A stretch of DNA of 64,000 nt from the NCBI RefSeq assembly GCF_000282515.1, contig NZ_AKJD01000042.1, positions 124,001 to 188,000 on the forward strand. The letters are read 5' to 3'. Source of the stretch: Pseudomonas sp. GM80 (lineage in GTDB: Bacteria > Pseudomonadota > Gammaproteobacteria > Pseudomonadales > Pseudomonadaceae). Numbering within the stretch: the stretch's first letter is position 1; the number at the start of each line of letters is the position of its first letter. The notes beneath the pieces are model-generated. The model worked only from the letters and a program-made list of their open reading frames with translations. It did no database searches and had not been told where the DNA came from. Made by a program: the position numbers and the translations under genes. This document shows, in pieces, positions 1 to 7,864 of this stretch.

Positions 1-2
1 CC

Positions 3-638
3 GCCCCCACCGCCACGTTGCTCGAAGGCCGCTTCATTCGCCTCGAACGCCTCGACCCGGCGCGCCACGGCGAACAACTGTTCGCCGCACTCGAAGGCCC
101 GGGCGCCGACCCGAAACTCTGGGATTATTTGCCCTACGGGCCGTTCCCGGAACGCAGCGTTTTCGACGCCTGGCTGAACAACCATGCGGCCGCCAGCGAT
201 CCGTATTTCTTCGCGGTCATCGACCGTGCGAACAATCAGGTGCAAGGCATCCTCAGCCTGATGTCGATCGTCCCGGCGCAGGGCCGCATCGAGATCGGCC
301 ACGTCACCTTCGGCGCGCCAATGCAGCGCTCGCCGAAAAGCACCGAGGCGGTATATCTGCTGGCCAAACATTCCTTCGACCTCGGCTACCGCCGCCTCGA
401 ATGGAAATGCAACAACGGCAACGCCCGCTCCAAATACGCCGCCGAACGTCTGGGCTTCAGCTTCGAAGGCGTGTTCCGCCAGCACATGGTGGTCAAAGGC
501 CAGAACCGCGACACCGCGTGGTACTCGATTGTGGATTCGGAATGGCCTGCGATTGGCGCTGGGTTCGAGCGTTGGTTGAGCGATGAAAACCAGACGCCGG
601 ATGGCCAGGTGAAAGGCTTGGTTGAGTGCCGTAGCTGA
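3..638 (+). CDS. GNAT-family N-acetyltransferase (RimJ/RimL type), 5' end outside window
   Basis: The frame is open to the left edge, so the true start probably lies upstream; a TTG at position 18 is only the first possible in-window start. The protein looks like the RimJ/RimL branch of GNAT acetyltransferases: an N-terminal LEGRFIRLERL strand, a central IEIGHVTF stretch, and a late NGNARSKYAAERLGF segment typical of the acetyl-CoA-binding helix. Members of this family acetylate small amines or protein N-termini; the substrate here cannot be told. The gene converges on the methyltransferase gene, with a perfect inverted repeat between them. Confidence 0.85.
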   Translation, partial: APTATLLEGRFIRLERLDPARHGEQLFAALEGPGADPKLWDYLPYGPFPERSVFDAWLNNHAAASDPYFFAVIDRANNQVQGILSLMSIVPAQGRIEIGHVTFGAPMQRSPKSTEAVYLLAKHSFDLGYRRLEWKCNNGNARSKYAAERLGFSFEGVFRQHMVVKGQNRDTAWYSIVDSEWPAIGAGFERWLSDENQTPDGQVKGLVECRS

Positions 639-648
639 GGCGCAAAGC

Positions 649-691
649 AAAAGATCGTCCGCACGCGGCCCGAGCCTTCGGACGATCTTTT
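649..691. terminator. Bidirectional terminator-like hairpin
   Basis: A perfect 13-bp inverted repeat (AAAAGATCGTCCG at 649-661, CGGACGATCTTTT at 679-691) with a 17-nt loop lies between two convergent genes. T-rich tracts follow both arms, so it could end transcripts from both sides. The arms resemble the outer part of the genome's REP elements (compare the right arm near 22977-22992), so it may be a decayed or variant REP. Confidence 0.6.
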
Positions 692-701
692 GATCTGTTT
701 T

Positions 702-1601
702 TCACCCCAGCTTTTGCGCCAGCACCGCAATGTGCTCGGGGCCGATCCCGCAGCAACCGCCCAAATGGCTGGCACCGCGCTGCTGCCAATCTATCGCCCA
801 GTGCAAGTAACCCGGCGGATCAAGATCCTCGCGCAACGGATCAAGCCCATCATTGGCCGTTGCCTCTTCTGGCTGCGGCGGAAACGCATTGGCGTAAGCG
901 CCGATATGAATGTTCACCCCCAGGCGTTCGAAGGTTTCACGCGCCGCGTCAATCGCGGCACCGATCACTTCCGGCTGACTGCAATTGAACAGCAACGTCT
1001 CGACGCCCAACTCAGCCGCCACTGCTGCCGCTTCGGCAACCGGCTCGCCAGAGCGCAAGCGCGGTACTTCATCGATGTCTTCGTCCTTCAAGGTGAACGA
1101 CAGCCAGAACGGCTTGCCGTCCTGCGGTAAACCATTGTGGATGGCTCGCGCCTCAATGATCGAGCTCTGGGTTTCCGCCAGCCACAGATCAACATGCGGC
1201 GCCAGGCCGTCGACCAGCGGCGCCAGCAACCCGGGCGCGCGTGCGGCTTCGAACAAGTCCGGTCGATAGGAGCCGAACAGCGGTGGCAACGAGCCGGCCA
1301 CGCGCACGGTTTTTCCCGACGCCTGCACCGCCCGCCGCGCCAATTCACCCGCCAATGCCGCCAGCGCCTGCCCTTCAGCGGCGAAGCGCTCTGCGCCGAT
1401 ATGAAATGGCACCACCGCATAACTGTTGGTGGTAATTACATTGGCACCGCTGGCGATATACGCCGCGTGTACGGCCTCAACCGCTTGCGGCGCTTCGCTC
1501 AGGGCCAGCGCCGACCACTCCGGCTGCCGAAATGGCGCCCCGGCGCGCTGTAACTCACGGCCCATACCGCCATCGAGAATAATCGTGCTGCCTGCGCCCA
1601 T
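702..1601 (-). CDS. mmuM: Homocysteine S-methyltransferase family protein
   Basis: A zinc-dependent methyltransferase of the MmuM/YagD family, which moves a methyl group, typically from S-methylmethionine, to homocysteine to form methionine. It opens with the ILDGGMGREL motif and carries the three zinc-ligand cysteines of the family: one in LLFNCSQ (about residue 207) and two in GGCCG (about 283-284). I chose the ATG at 1601 (299 aa, starting MGAGST); an ATG at 1616 and a GTG at 1637 are in frame but have no better ribosome site. It is divergent from an amino-acid ABC transporter, which may deliver its methyl donor; that link is inferred. Confidence 0.85.
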   Translation of the reverse strand: MGAGSTIILDGGMGRELQRAGAPFRQPEWSALALSEAPQAVEAVHAAYIASGANVITTNSYAVVPFHIGAERFAAEGQALAALAGELARRAVQASGKTVRVAGSLPPLFGSYRPDLFEAARAPGLLAPLVDGLAPHVDLWLAETQSSIIEARAIHNGLPQDGKPFWLSFTLKDEDIDEVPRLRSGEPVAEAAAVAAELGVETLLFNCSQPEVIGAAIDAARETFERLGVNIHIGAYANAFPPQPEEATANDGLDPLREDLDPPGYLHWAIDWQQRGASHLGGCCGIGPEHIAVLAQKLG

Positions 1602-1714
1602 ATGCTTTTCACTCATATGCTTATGAAAATAACTCACTATCAGAGTCGTTCTTATAACTATTTAATACGCACCATTCGGTTAATAACAACCTCTTTTTTA
1701 CTCAGGGATCGACT

Positions 1715-2536
1715 GTGAAATTTCAACCGCTACTGGCCCTGGGCCTGACGATTCTGGTCGCCTCCACGCAAGCCTTTGCGGGCACCACGCTGGACCGTGT
1801 CGAGCAGAAAAAGCAACTGGTCGGCGTGCTGATGGAGAGTTATCCACCGTTCTCGTTTCTCAACGATCAGAACCAGCTCGACGGCTTCGATGTCGATGTC
1901 GCCAAAGCCGTAGCCGACAAACTCGGGGTCAAGCTGCGCCTCGAAACGCCGTCCTGGGATGTCATCGCCGCCGGTCGCTGGAGCGGCCGTTACGACATCT
2001 GCATCTGCTCGATGACACCGAGCAAGGCGCGCGCCGAAGTGTTCGATTTCCCGGTCGAGTATTACGCCTCGCCGGCCGTGATCGTGGTCAATGCCAAGGA
2101 TGACCGGATCCACCAAGCCAAGGATCTGAGCGGCAAGAAAGTCGGCCTCACCAGTGCCTCCAGCTACGAGAGCTATCTGAACAAGAACCTGGTGATCGAA
2201 GGCGCTGAAGACACGCAGTTGCAGTACCCGTTCGAGGACGTGCAGATCGCGCCGTACGATACCGACAACGTCGCGTTCCAGGACCTGGGGCTTGGCGCAG
2301 GGGTGCGGCTGGATGCGATTCTCACCAATCTCGTCACCGCGCAACCACGCCTGAACCAGGACAAACGCTTCAAACTGGCTGGCGCGCCGCTGTACTCGGA
2401 GCCGAACTCGGTCGCCATCGAGAAGGGCGACGCACAATGGGCTGCCAAAGTGCGCGAAGTGTTCGCGCAGCTCAAACAGGACGGCACCCTGAGCAAACTT
2501 TCGCAAAAATGGATCGGCGCCGATATCAGCCAATGA
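1715..2536 (+). CDS. Amino-acid ABC transporter, periplasmic substrate-binding protein
   Basis: A family 3 solute-binding protein of 273 aa with a GTG start (upstream CAGGGA at 1704-1709). Residues 1-23 form a signal peptide ending in AFA-G. The mature part shows the expected lobes: VGVLMESYPPFSF at the first strand, the LDGFDVDVAKAVADKLG segment, and ICSMTPSKARAEVFDFPVEYY. It should bind a polar amino acid or related compound and hand it to the permease encoded next. The ligand is unknown; the neighbouring mmuM suggests a methionine-related compound such as S-methylmethionine, but this is only context. Confidence 0.85.
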   Translation: MKFQPLLALGLTILVASTQAFAGTTLDRVEQKKQLVGVLMESYPPFSFLNDQNQLDGFDVDVAKAVADKLGVKLRLETPSWDVIAAGRWSGRYDICICSMTPSKARAEVFDFPVEYYASPAVIVVNAKDDRIHQAKDLSGKKVGLTSASSYESYLNKNLVIEGAEDTQLQYPFEDVQIAPYDTDNVAFQDLGLGAGVRLDAILTNLVTAQPRLNQDKRFKLAGAPLYSEPNSVAIEKGDAQWAAKVREVFAQLKQDGTLSKLSQKWIGADISQ

Positions 2537-3369
2537 CCTCTTTCCCTACACCTCCACAGCCACCGCAGCGGGTGGCTGAATCACGTCTGCAACGACTCTT
2601 CGGTTTTCGCACGCGGCTGTACCTGACGTGGGCGGCGATGGTCTGCCTGTTCGGCGGATTTTTCCTCAGCTTCGACCTGAAGTTCTCGATCATCCTCGAC
2701 AAACTGCCCAATCTGGTCGGCCTGCATCTGGCCCCCAACGGCTTTCTGCAGGGCGCTGCGCTGACGCTTTTCCTGTGTGTCTGCTCGATTGTCGCCTCGT
2801 CACTGCTGGGCTTTGTCACCGCGCTGGCACGCCTGTCGAAAAGTGCCGTGGCGTTCGGCATCGCCAGTTTCTACGCGTCGTTCTTTCGCGGCACGCCGCT
2901 GCTCATCCAGATCCTGCTGATCTATCTCGGGCTGCCGCAACTGGGCATCGTGCCCGGCGCCATTGTCGCGGGCATCATCGCCCTGTCATTGAATTACGGT
3001 GCCTATCTCAGCGAGATTTTCCGCGCCGGTATCCTCGGCATTCCCTATGGCCAACGCGAAGCGTCACTGGCGCTGGGCATGCGCGAATCGGTGATTTTCT
3101 GGCGCATCACCCTGCCCCAAGCCATGCGCACGATCATCCCGCCGACGACTAACCAGTTCATCTCGATGCTCAAGGATTCGTCGCTGATCTCGGTGATGGG
3201 GGTCTGGGAAGTGATGTTTCTGGCGCAGTCGTATGGGCGCTCCAGCTATCGCTACATCGAAATGCTCACCACTGCGGCGATCATTTACTGGGTGATGTCG
3301 ATCGGTCTGGAGTTGATTCAGGCGCGAATGGAGCGGCATTACGGCAAGGCGTACGAACGCCGGACGTGA
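2533..3369 (+). CDS. Amino-acid ABC transporter permease
   Basis: An inner-membrane permease of the HisM/GlnP type (278 aa) with several hydrophobic helices. The EAA-loop signature is visible: QREASLALGMRESVIFWRITLPQAMR, followed by IIPPTTNQFISMLKDSSL. The start ATG at 2533 overlaps the TGA of the binding-protein gene (ATGA), so the two are translationally coupled. No ATPase gene follows; the gene is followed by about 270 bp and then the autotransporter, so the ATPase must come from elsewhere or be shared. Confidence 0.88.
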   Translation: MTSFPTPPQPPQRVAESRLQRLFGFRTRLYLTWAAMVCLFGGFFLSFDLKFSIILDKLPNLVGLHLAPNGFLQGAALTLFLCVCSIVASSLLGFVTALARLSKSAVAFGIASFYASFFRGTPLLIQILLIYLGLPQLGIVPGAIVAGIIALSLNYGAYLSEIFRAGILGIPYGQREASLALGMRESVIFWRITLPQAMRTIIPPTTNQFISMLKDSSLISVMGVWEVMFLAQSYGRSSYRYIEMLTTAAIIYWVMSIGLELIQARMERHYGKAYERRT

Positions 3370-3614
3370 GGTGTGCTGCAACAAGGCCGTCCACTTAACA
3401 GCCGTAATCAAAGGCTGATCGGACAGAGGCAGACGAGTTTTTGAGTTTGCCAGCGGGTTACATCTGTATTCGCTGTAGGAAAACACGCCGCAACGGCGGG
3501 GTAAAACCAGCCGTTCTCACGGTCGCGGAAATTTTCCACAGAGGAAACTGATAGAAGCCGCAAACCTGTGGGAAGCAGCTGACATCGCCCCCACAGTCCT
3601 TCCACATAGAGTTT

Positions 3615-3635
3615 GGCCTCCTGTCAAAAGAGGCC
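3615..3635 (+). promoter_or_regulatory. Leader hairpin covering the autotransporter ribosome site
   Basis: GGCCTC (3615-3620) can pair with GAGGCC (3630-3635) across a 9-nt loop. The right arm contains the only good Shine-Dalgarno (AAGAGG, 3628-3633), 9 nt before the ATG at 3643, so the folded form would hide the ribosome site. Upstream in the same leader a second inverted repeat (CTGTGGG at 3566, CCCACAG ending 3596) is present. The remainder of 3370-3614 shows no gene. Confidence 0.45.
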
Positions 3636-3642
3636 TTACTTG

Positions 3643-5790
3643 ATGCCCGCTCAACACATATTTCGACCGAAACAACTGGCCTTGGCCATCACCCTCGCAG
3701 TGGGTTGCGCGCAATTTGCGCAGGCACAAGAACCGCCGGCTCCGATGCCGACGCCTGAGGAGCTGATCGGTCTGCTCGACCAATTCACCAGCGATCCGGC
3801 GACTCATAAAACATCCGTCAGTACAAAGGGCTACTCAGAGCCATTCGATGATCGGGATGACCTGATCACCGTCACCGGTCGTGGCAGTCTGGCCGGCCTA
3901 CTGGATGGAGCCGGGGGCATCAACGTTCTACAACTGGATGCAGCGAAAGGTACCTTGGGGGAAACGCGCAATATTGACGGGCTGGAGGTGATGAAAGGCA
4001 AGTGGACGCTCAGCAAGGAAGGATTGGGGAGCTTCGAAAAAGGCGCGATGGTTCGGCCGAAAGCCAACCTTACTAACGAAGGAGACATCAGAGGTCATGC
4101 CATTGTCCAAGGCATTCTGGTCAACCGAGGCGGGATAGGTGGCGAAGCACTTGTGGTGGCTGGCGGTGATCTGACCAACCTGGGAATCATCGGCGGTGGG
4201 GTCACCGTCAACGAAAACGGCCACTTTGCCGGTCGAGGAGCGACCGGCACATTGAACCTGCACGGCCGCCTGACAGTTGATCACGCTTATGGCGCACCGC
4301 AAATCAACGGCGATCTGAACCTGTCGCACAGCGCAACACTGGCTTACGAGGTGGACGCTGCCGGTGTCAGTGAAACCATCCTGGTACGTGGGACAGCCAA
4401 TCTCGGCGATGCGACCCTTAAACTGCTGACTGCCGGGGACTACCCTCAGAGCAGCGAGCACACCCTGCTCAAAGCCGAAAAGGTTGAAGGTCGCTTTGGT
4501 GCAATCGAACACAACCTCGCATACATGACCCCAACACCCCACTACAACGCTCAGGATGTCAGCCTGACCTACGCTCGCAATGAGGTGCCCGTCGAAAGCG
4601 CAGCAAACACCACGAGTGCTCGTGAGATTGCCAAAAGCATTGATCAGACGCCCAATGCAGCCCCCTCTGCGGTAGCGTCCGCGAAAACGACTTCCGGCGT
4701 GGCTAGCGGGGTGGCCGCATCCGCTGTGGTTTCCACTCCTGCGGCGGCCCCCAAACGCAGTGAATTTTCCCCGCCGGCCAACAAAGCCCTTGTCGCCCTG
4801 CTCGGCAGTAACCGAAACACCGCCGCCCTCGCACTTGAGCAACTTGCCGCCGGCAGTAACGCCAACCTGGCCAAAGCCACACTGAGTGCCGTGACCCCGG
4901 TCAACGACAGCCTGCTGTCGGCGATGCGCCAGTTGGACCCTGGCAAGCCATCGACCCGCGCAAACGACGACAATGGCCGAGTCTGGGTCCAGGCACTGGG
5001 CAACGGCGGCAAGATCGATCGCGACACCGACAGCACACTGAAACACGCCACCCAAGGTCTGGTCGCGGGTGCCGACTGGCGTCTCGATGAGCAATGGCAT
5101 GTCGGGATCATCGGCGGCAAATCGCAGACGAAACTCGATGCCCGTCATTCGGACGGCGACCTCGACAGCTGGCACCTCGGTGCTTATGCCGTTCGCCAGG
5201 ACGGCCCCTTGGCGCTGCGTTTCGGTGCCACTTACGCCAGCCACGACGGCAGCAGCAAACGTCGAGTCGCGTTCAATGGTTTCAGCGATCGTCTCAAGGG
5301 CAGTTACGACGCCAGCACCCAACAGGCCTTTGCCGAAGCGGGTTACAACTTCGGCGAGGGTGACATCACGCTCGAACCTTTCGCTAATCTGGGTTACCAG
5401 CGCTATCAACGCGACAGCTACAGTGAAAAGGGTGGTGATGCGGCGTTGAAAGTCCACGGGCAATCGCAAAACAACCTGACCAGCACCTTCGGCCTGCGTG
5501 TGGCAAAAACCAATACCCTGGACAACGGCATGCACCTGACGCCGCGCCTGAGTGCTGGTTGGAAACATACCTACGGCGAACTCGACCAGCACACCCGCCA
5601 GCAATTGCTCAACGGTGGCATCGATTTCGAAATCGCCGGAGCAGCACTGGATCGCAACAGCCTGTCAGTCGACGCCGGCCTCGACCTGGCCCTGTCTGCC
5701 AACCACACGCTGGGCATGGGCGTCACCGGGGACGTCGCATCAGACAGCCGCAACACCGGCGTAATGGGCCAATGGCGCATGGCGTTCTAA
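3643..5790 (+). CDS. Autotransporter (type Va) outer membrane beta-domain protein
   Basis: A 715-aa autotransporter. Residues 1-29 are a signal peptide (hydrophobic LALAITLAVG, cleavage after AQA). Residues about 30-320 form a repeat-rich passenger typical of beta-helices (GGVTVNENGHFAGRGATGTL, then a segment like the conserved autotransporter junction). An Ala/Thr/Ser-rich linker spans roughly 320-430. The last about 260 residues are the beta-barrel, from RVWVQALGNGG to the terminal GQWRMAF, ending in Phe as required for BAM insertion. No protease or lipase motif is seen, so the passenger is probably a structural or adhesive surface domain. An upstream TTG at 3613 is in frame but the ATG fits the signal peptide. 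Confidence 0.88.
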   Translation: MPAQHIFRPKQLALAITLAVGCAQFAQAQEPPAPMPTPEELIGLLDQFTSDPATHKTSVSTKGYSEPFDDRDDLITVTGRGSLAGLLDGAGGINVLQLDAAKGTLGETRNIDGLEVMKGKWTLSKEGLGSFEKGAMVRPKANLTNEGDIRGHAIVQGILVNRGGIGGEALVVAGGDLTNLGIIGGGVTVNENGHFAGRGATGTLNLHGRLTVDHAYGAPQINGDLNLSHSATLAYEVDAAGVSETILVRGTANLGDATLKLLTAGDYPQSSEHTLLKAEKVEGRFGAIEHNLAYMTPTPHYNAQDVSLTYARNEVPVESAANTTSAREIAKSIDQTPNAAPSAVASAKTTSGVASGVAASAVVSTPAAAPKRSEFSPPANKALVALLGSNRNTAALALEQLAAGSNANLAKATLSAVTPVNDSLLSAMRQLDPGKPSTRANDDNGRVWVQALGNGGKIDRDTDSTLKHATQGLVAGADWRLDEQWHVGIIGGKSQTKLDARHSDGDLDSWHLGAYAVRQDGPLALRFGATYASHDGSSKRRVAFNGFSDRLKGSYDASTQQAFAEAGYNFGEGDITLEPFANLGYQRYQRDSYSEKGGDAALKVHGQSQNNLTSTFGLRVAKTNTLDNGMHLTPRLSAGWKHTYGELDQHTRQQLLNGGIDFEIAGAALDRNSLSVDAGLDLALSANHTLGMGVTGDVASDSRNTGVMGQWRMAF

Positions 5791-5799
5791 CCGATCCCG

Positions 5800-5883
5800 G
5801 TAGGAGCTGCCGCAGGCTGCGATCTTTTGATGTTGTTTTTTAGAAGACAAGATCAAAAGATCGCAGCCTGCGGCAGCTCCTAC
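5800..5883. repeat. REP pair (REPIN-like), GTAGGAGCTGCCGCAGGCTGCGATC type
   Basis: Two inverted copies of about 32 nt: left arm 5800-5831, right arm 5852-5883, with a 20-nt spacer. Transcribed, it forms a long stable hairpin. It lies between the autotransporter and pycB stop codons, where it may also stop transcription. Confidence 0.85.
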
Positions 5884-5894
5884 AGGGAAAAAAG

Positions 5895-5922
5895 CAAAAA
5901 AAAGGGGAGCACATGCCCCCCC
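5895..5922 (-). terminator. Rho-independent terminator of the pycA-pycB operon
   Basis: Read on the minus strand, a GC stem (GGGGGGCATGTGCTCCCC) is followed directly by a run of eight or nine T residues, about 35 nt after the pycB stop codon. Confidence 0.75.
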
Positions 5923-5954
5923 GAGGTTTAAAGCGTTGAATCGCGGCCGTTATC

Positions 5955-7763
5955 TCAGCCTTCGATCTCGATCAGAATTTCGCCCGGATTGACCCGATCA
6001 CCCTTGGCCACATGAATCGCCGTGACCTTGCCGGCGATAGCGGCCTGGACTTCGGTTTCCATCTTCATCGCTTCGGTGATCAACACAGCCTGGCCGGCCT
6101 TGACGGAGTCGCCCTCCTTGACCAGCACATCAACGATGTTGCCCGGCATGGTGGTGCTGACGTGGCCCGGTGCCGAAGCTTGCTTGCGCTTGCTGCTGCC
6201 ACCGCCGACGAATTCGTTGAGCGGTTCGAACACCACTTCTTCCGGCATGCCGTCGATGGACAGGTAGAAGTGACGCTTGCCTTCAGCCTTCACACCGACA
6301 CCGGTGATGTCGACGCGGTAGGTTTCGCCGTGCACGTCGATGACGAACTCGGTCGGTACGCCTTCGCCGCCCGCCTTGGTCACACCGCCGGCTTCAGGAA
6401 TCGGCAGCAGCACTTCAGGGGTCAGGGTGCCAGCGGCACGCTCTTCGAGGAACTTGCGGCCGATGTCCGGGAACATGGCGAAGGTCAGCACGTCTTCTTC
6501 GGACTTGGCCAGTGCGCCGATGTCGGCACGCAGCTTGGTCATTTCCGGCTTGAGCAGATCGGCCGGACGCACGTCGATGACTTCTTCGCTGCCGATCGCC
6601 TGACGACGCAGCTTCTCGTTGACCACGCCCGGCGCCTTGCCGTAGCCGCCTTGCAGGTAGAGCTTCACTTCGTTGGTGATGGTCTTGTAGCGCTCACCGG
6701 CCAGCACGTTGAAGAACGCCTGGGTGCCAACGATCTGCGAAGTCGGGGTCACCAGCGGCGGGAAGCCGAGGTCTTCACGCACGCGCGGGATTTCCGCGAG
6801 CACTTCGCCCATGCGGTTCAGCGCGCCCTGCTCTTTCAACTGGTTGGCAAGGTTGGAGATCATCCCGCCCGGCACCTGGTTGACTTGCACACGGGTGTCG
6901 ACGGCGGTGAATTCGCTTTCAAACTGGTGGTACTTCTTGCGCACGGCATAGAAGTACAGGCCGATCTCTTGCAGCAGTTCGAGATTCAGACCGGTGTCGT
7001 ACTCGGTTCCTTTGAGCGCAGCGACCATCGACTCGGTGCCCGGGTGGCTGGTGCCGGATGCGAAGCTGGAGATCGCGGTATCGATGTGGTCGGCGCCGTT
7101 TTCGATGGCCTTGAGCTGGCACATCGTCGCCAGACCCGCCGTGTCGTGGGAGTGGATAAACACTGGCAGCGACTGCTCGGCTTTGAGTGCGCGAACCAGC
7201 TCACCGGTAGCGTACGGGGTCAGCAGACCGGCCATGTCCTTGATCGCCACCGAGTCGCAACCCATGGCTTCCATTTGCTTGGCCTGGGTGACGAACGCGT
7301 CGATGGTGTGCACCGGGCTGGTGGTGTAAGCGATGGTGCCTTGAGCATGTTTGCCAGCCGCTTTCACTGCTTCGATGGCCACGCGCAGGTTACGCACATC
7401 GTTCATCGCGTCGAAGATACGGAAAACGTCGATGCCATTCACCGCCGCCTTGGCGACGAAGGCTTTGACCACGTCGTCGCTGTAGTGGCGGTAGCCGAGC
7501 AGGTTCTGCCCGCGCAGGAGCATTTGCAGACGGGTGTTAGGCAACGCCGCGCGCAGTTGGCGCAGACGCTCCCACGGATCTTCCTTCAGGAAGCGGACGC
7601 AGGCGTCGAAGGTCGCGCCTCCCCAGCATTCCAGCGACCAGTAGCCGACTTTGTCGAGCTTGTCGCAGATCGGCAGCATGTCTTCGGTGCGCATGCGGGT
7701 GGCGAGCAGCGATTGGTGAGCGTCGCGCAGGATGGTATCGGTTACGAAGATCTTCTTAGTCAT
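5955..7763 (-). CDS. pycB: Pyruvate carboxylase subunit B (carboxyltransferase-biotin carrier)
   Basis: The 602-aa subunit transfers carboxyl from biotin to pyruvate to form oxaloacetate, refilling the TCA cycle. The N-terminal HMGL-like carboxyltransferase barrel starts TDTILRDAHQSLLATRMR and carries the metal-binding HSHDTAG. The middle is the conserved PYC/OadA domain, and the C-terminal biotinyl domain has EAMKMETE with the lysine that receives biotin. Oxaloacetate decarboxylase alpha has the same domain plan, but no OadB/G genes are near and pycA lies just upstream, so the carboxylase role is favoured. The ATG at 7763 has a strong GAGGAG 5 nt before it. Confidence 0.93.
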   Translation of the reverse strand: MTKKIFVTDTILRDAHQSLLATRMRTEDMLPICDKLDKVGYWSLECWGGATFDACVRFLKEDPWERLRQLRAALPNTRLQMLLRGQNLLGYRHYSDDVVKAFVAKAAVNGIDVFRIFDAMNDVRNLRVAIEAVKAAGKHAQGTIAYTTSPVHTIDAFVTQAKQMEAMGCDSVAIKDMAGLLTPYATGELVRALKAEQSLPVFIHSHDTAGLATMCQLKAIENGADHIDTAISSFASGTSHPGTESMVAALKGTEYDTGLNLELLQEIGLYFYAVRKKYHQFESEFTAVDTRVQVNQVPGGMISNLANQLKEQGALNRMGEVLAEIPRVREDLGFPPLVTPTSQIVGTQAFFNVLAGERYKTITNEVKLYLQGGYGKAPGVVNEKLRRQAIGSEEVIDVRPADLLKPEMTKLRADIGALAKSEEDVLTFAMFPDIGRKFLEERAAGTLTPEVLLPIPEAGGVTKAGGEGVPTEFVIDVHGETYRVDITGVGVKAEGKRHFYLSIDGMPEEVVFEPLNEFVGGGSSKRKQASAPGHVSTTMPGNIVDVLVKEGDSVKAGQAVLITEAMKMETEVQAAIAGKVTAIHVAKGDRVNPGEILIEIEG

Positions 7764-7777
7764 TGGTATCTCCTCAT

Positions 7778-7858
7778 AGCGGCAAGCTTCAAGCTAAAAG
7801 CTGCAAGAAAAAGCCAATCTGCTTTTACTTGCCGCTTGCAGCTAAACGCTCGCAGCTG
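7778..7858. repeat. AGCTTCAAGCTGCAAG-type intergenic repeat
   Basis: The pycA-pycB gap is filled by short imperfect direct and inverted units (GCGGCAAG 7779-7786 against CTTGCCGC 7828-7835; AAGCTTCAAGCT, AAGCTGCAAG). This low-complexity family is common between pseudomonad genes. It may fold in the pycAB transcript and affect the relative yield of the two subunits. Confidence 0.6.
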
Positions 7859-7864
7859 TTTCAT

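Noticed and set aside
5800..5883. REP pairs as possible CRISPR or phage att sites
   Set aside because: They are inverted, dispersed and without regular spacers or an adjoining integrase or cas gene.
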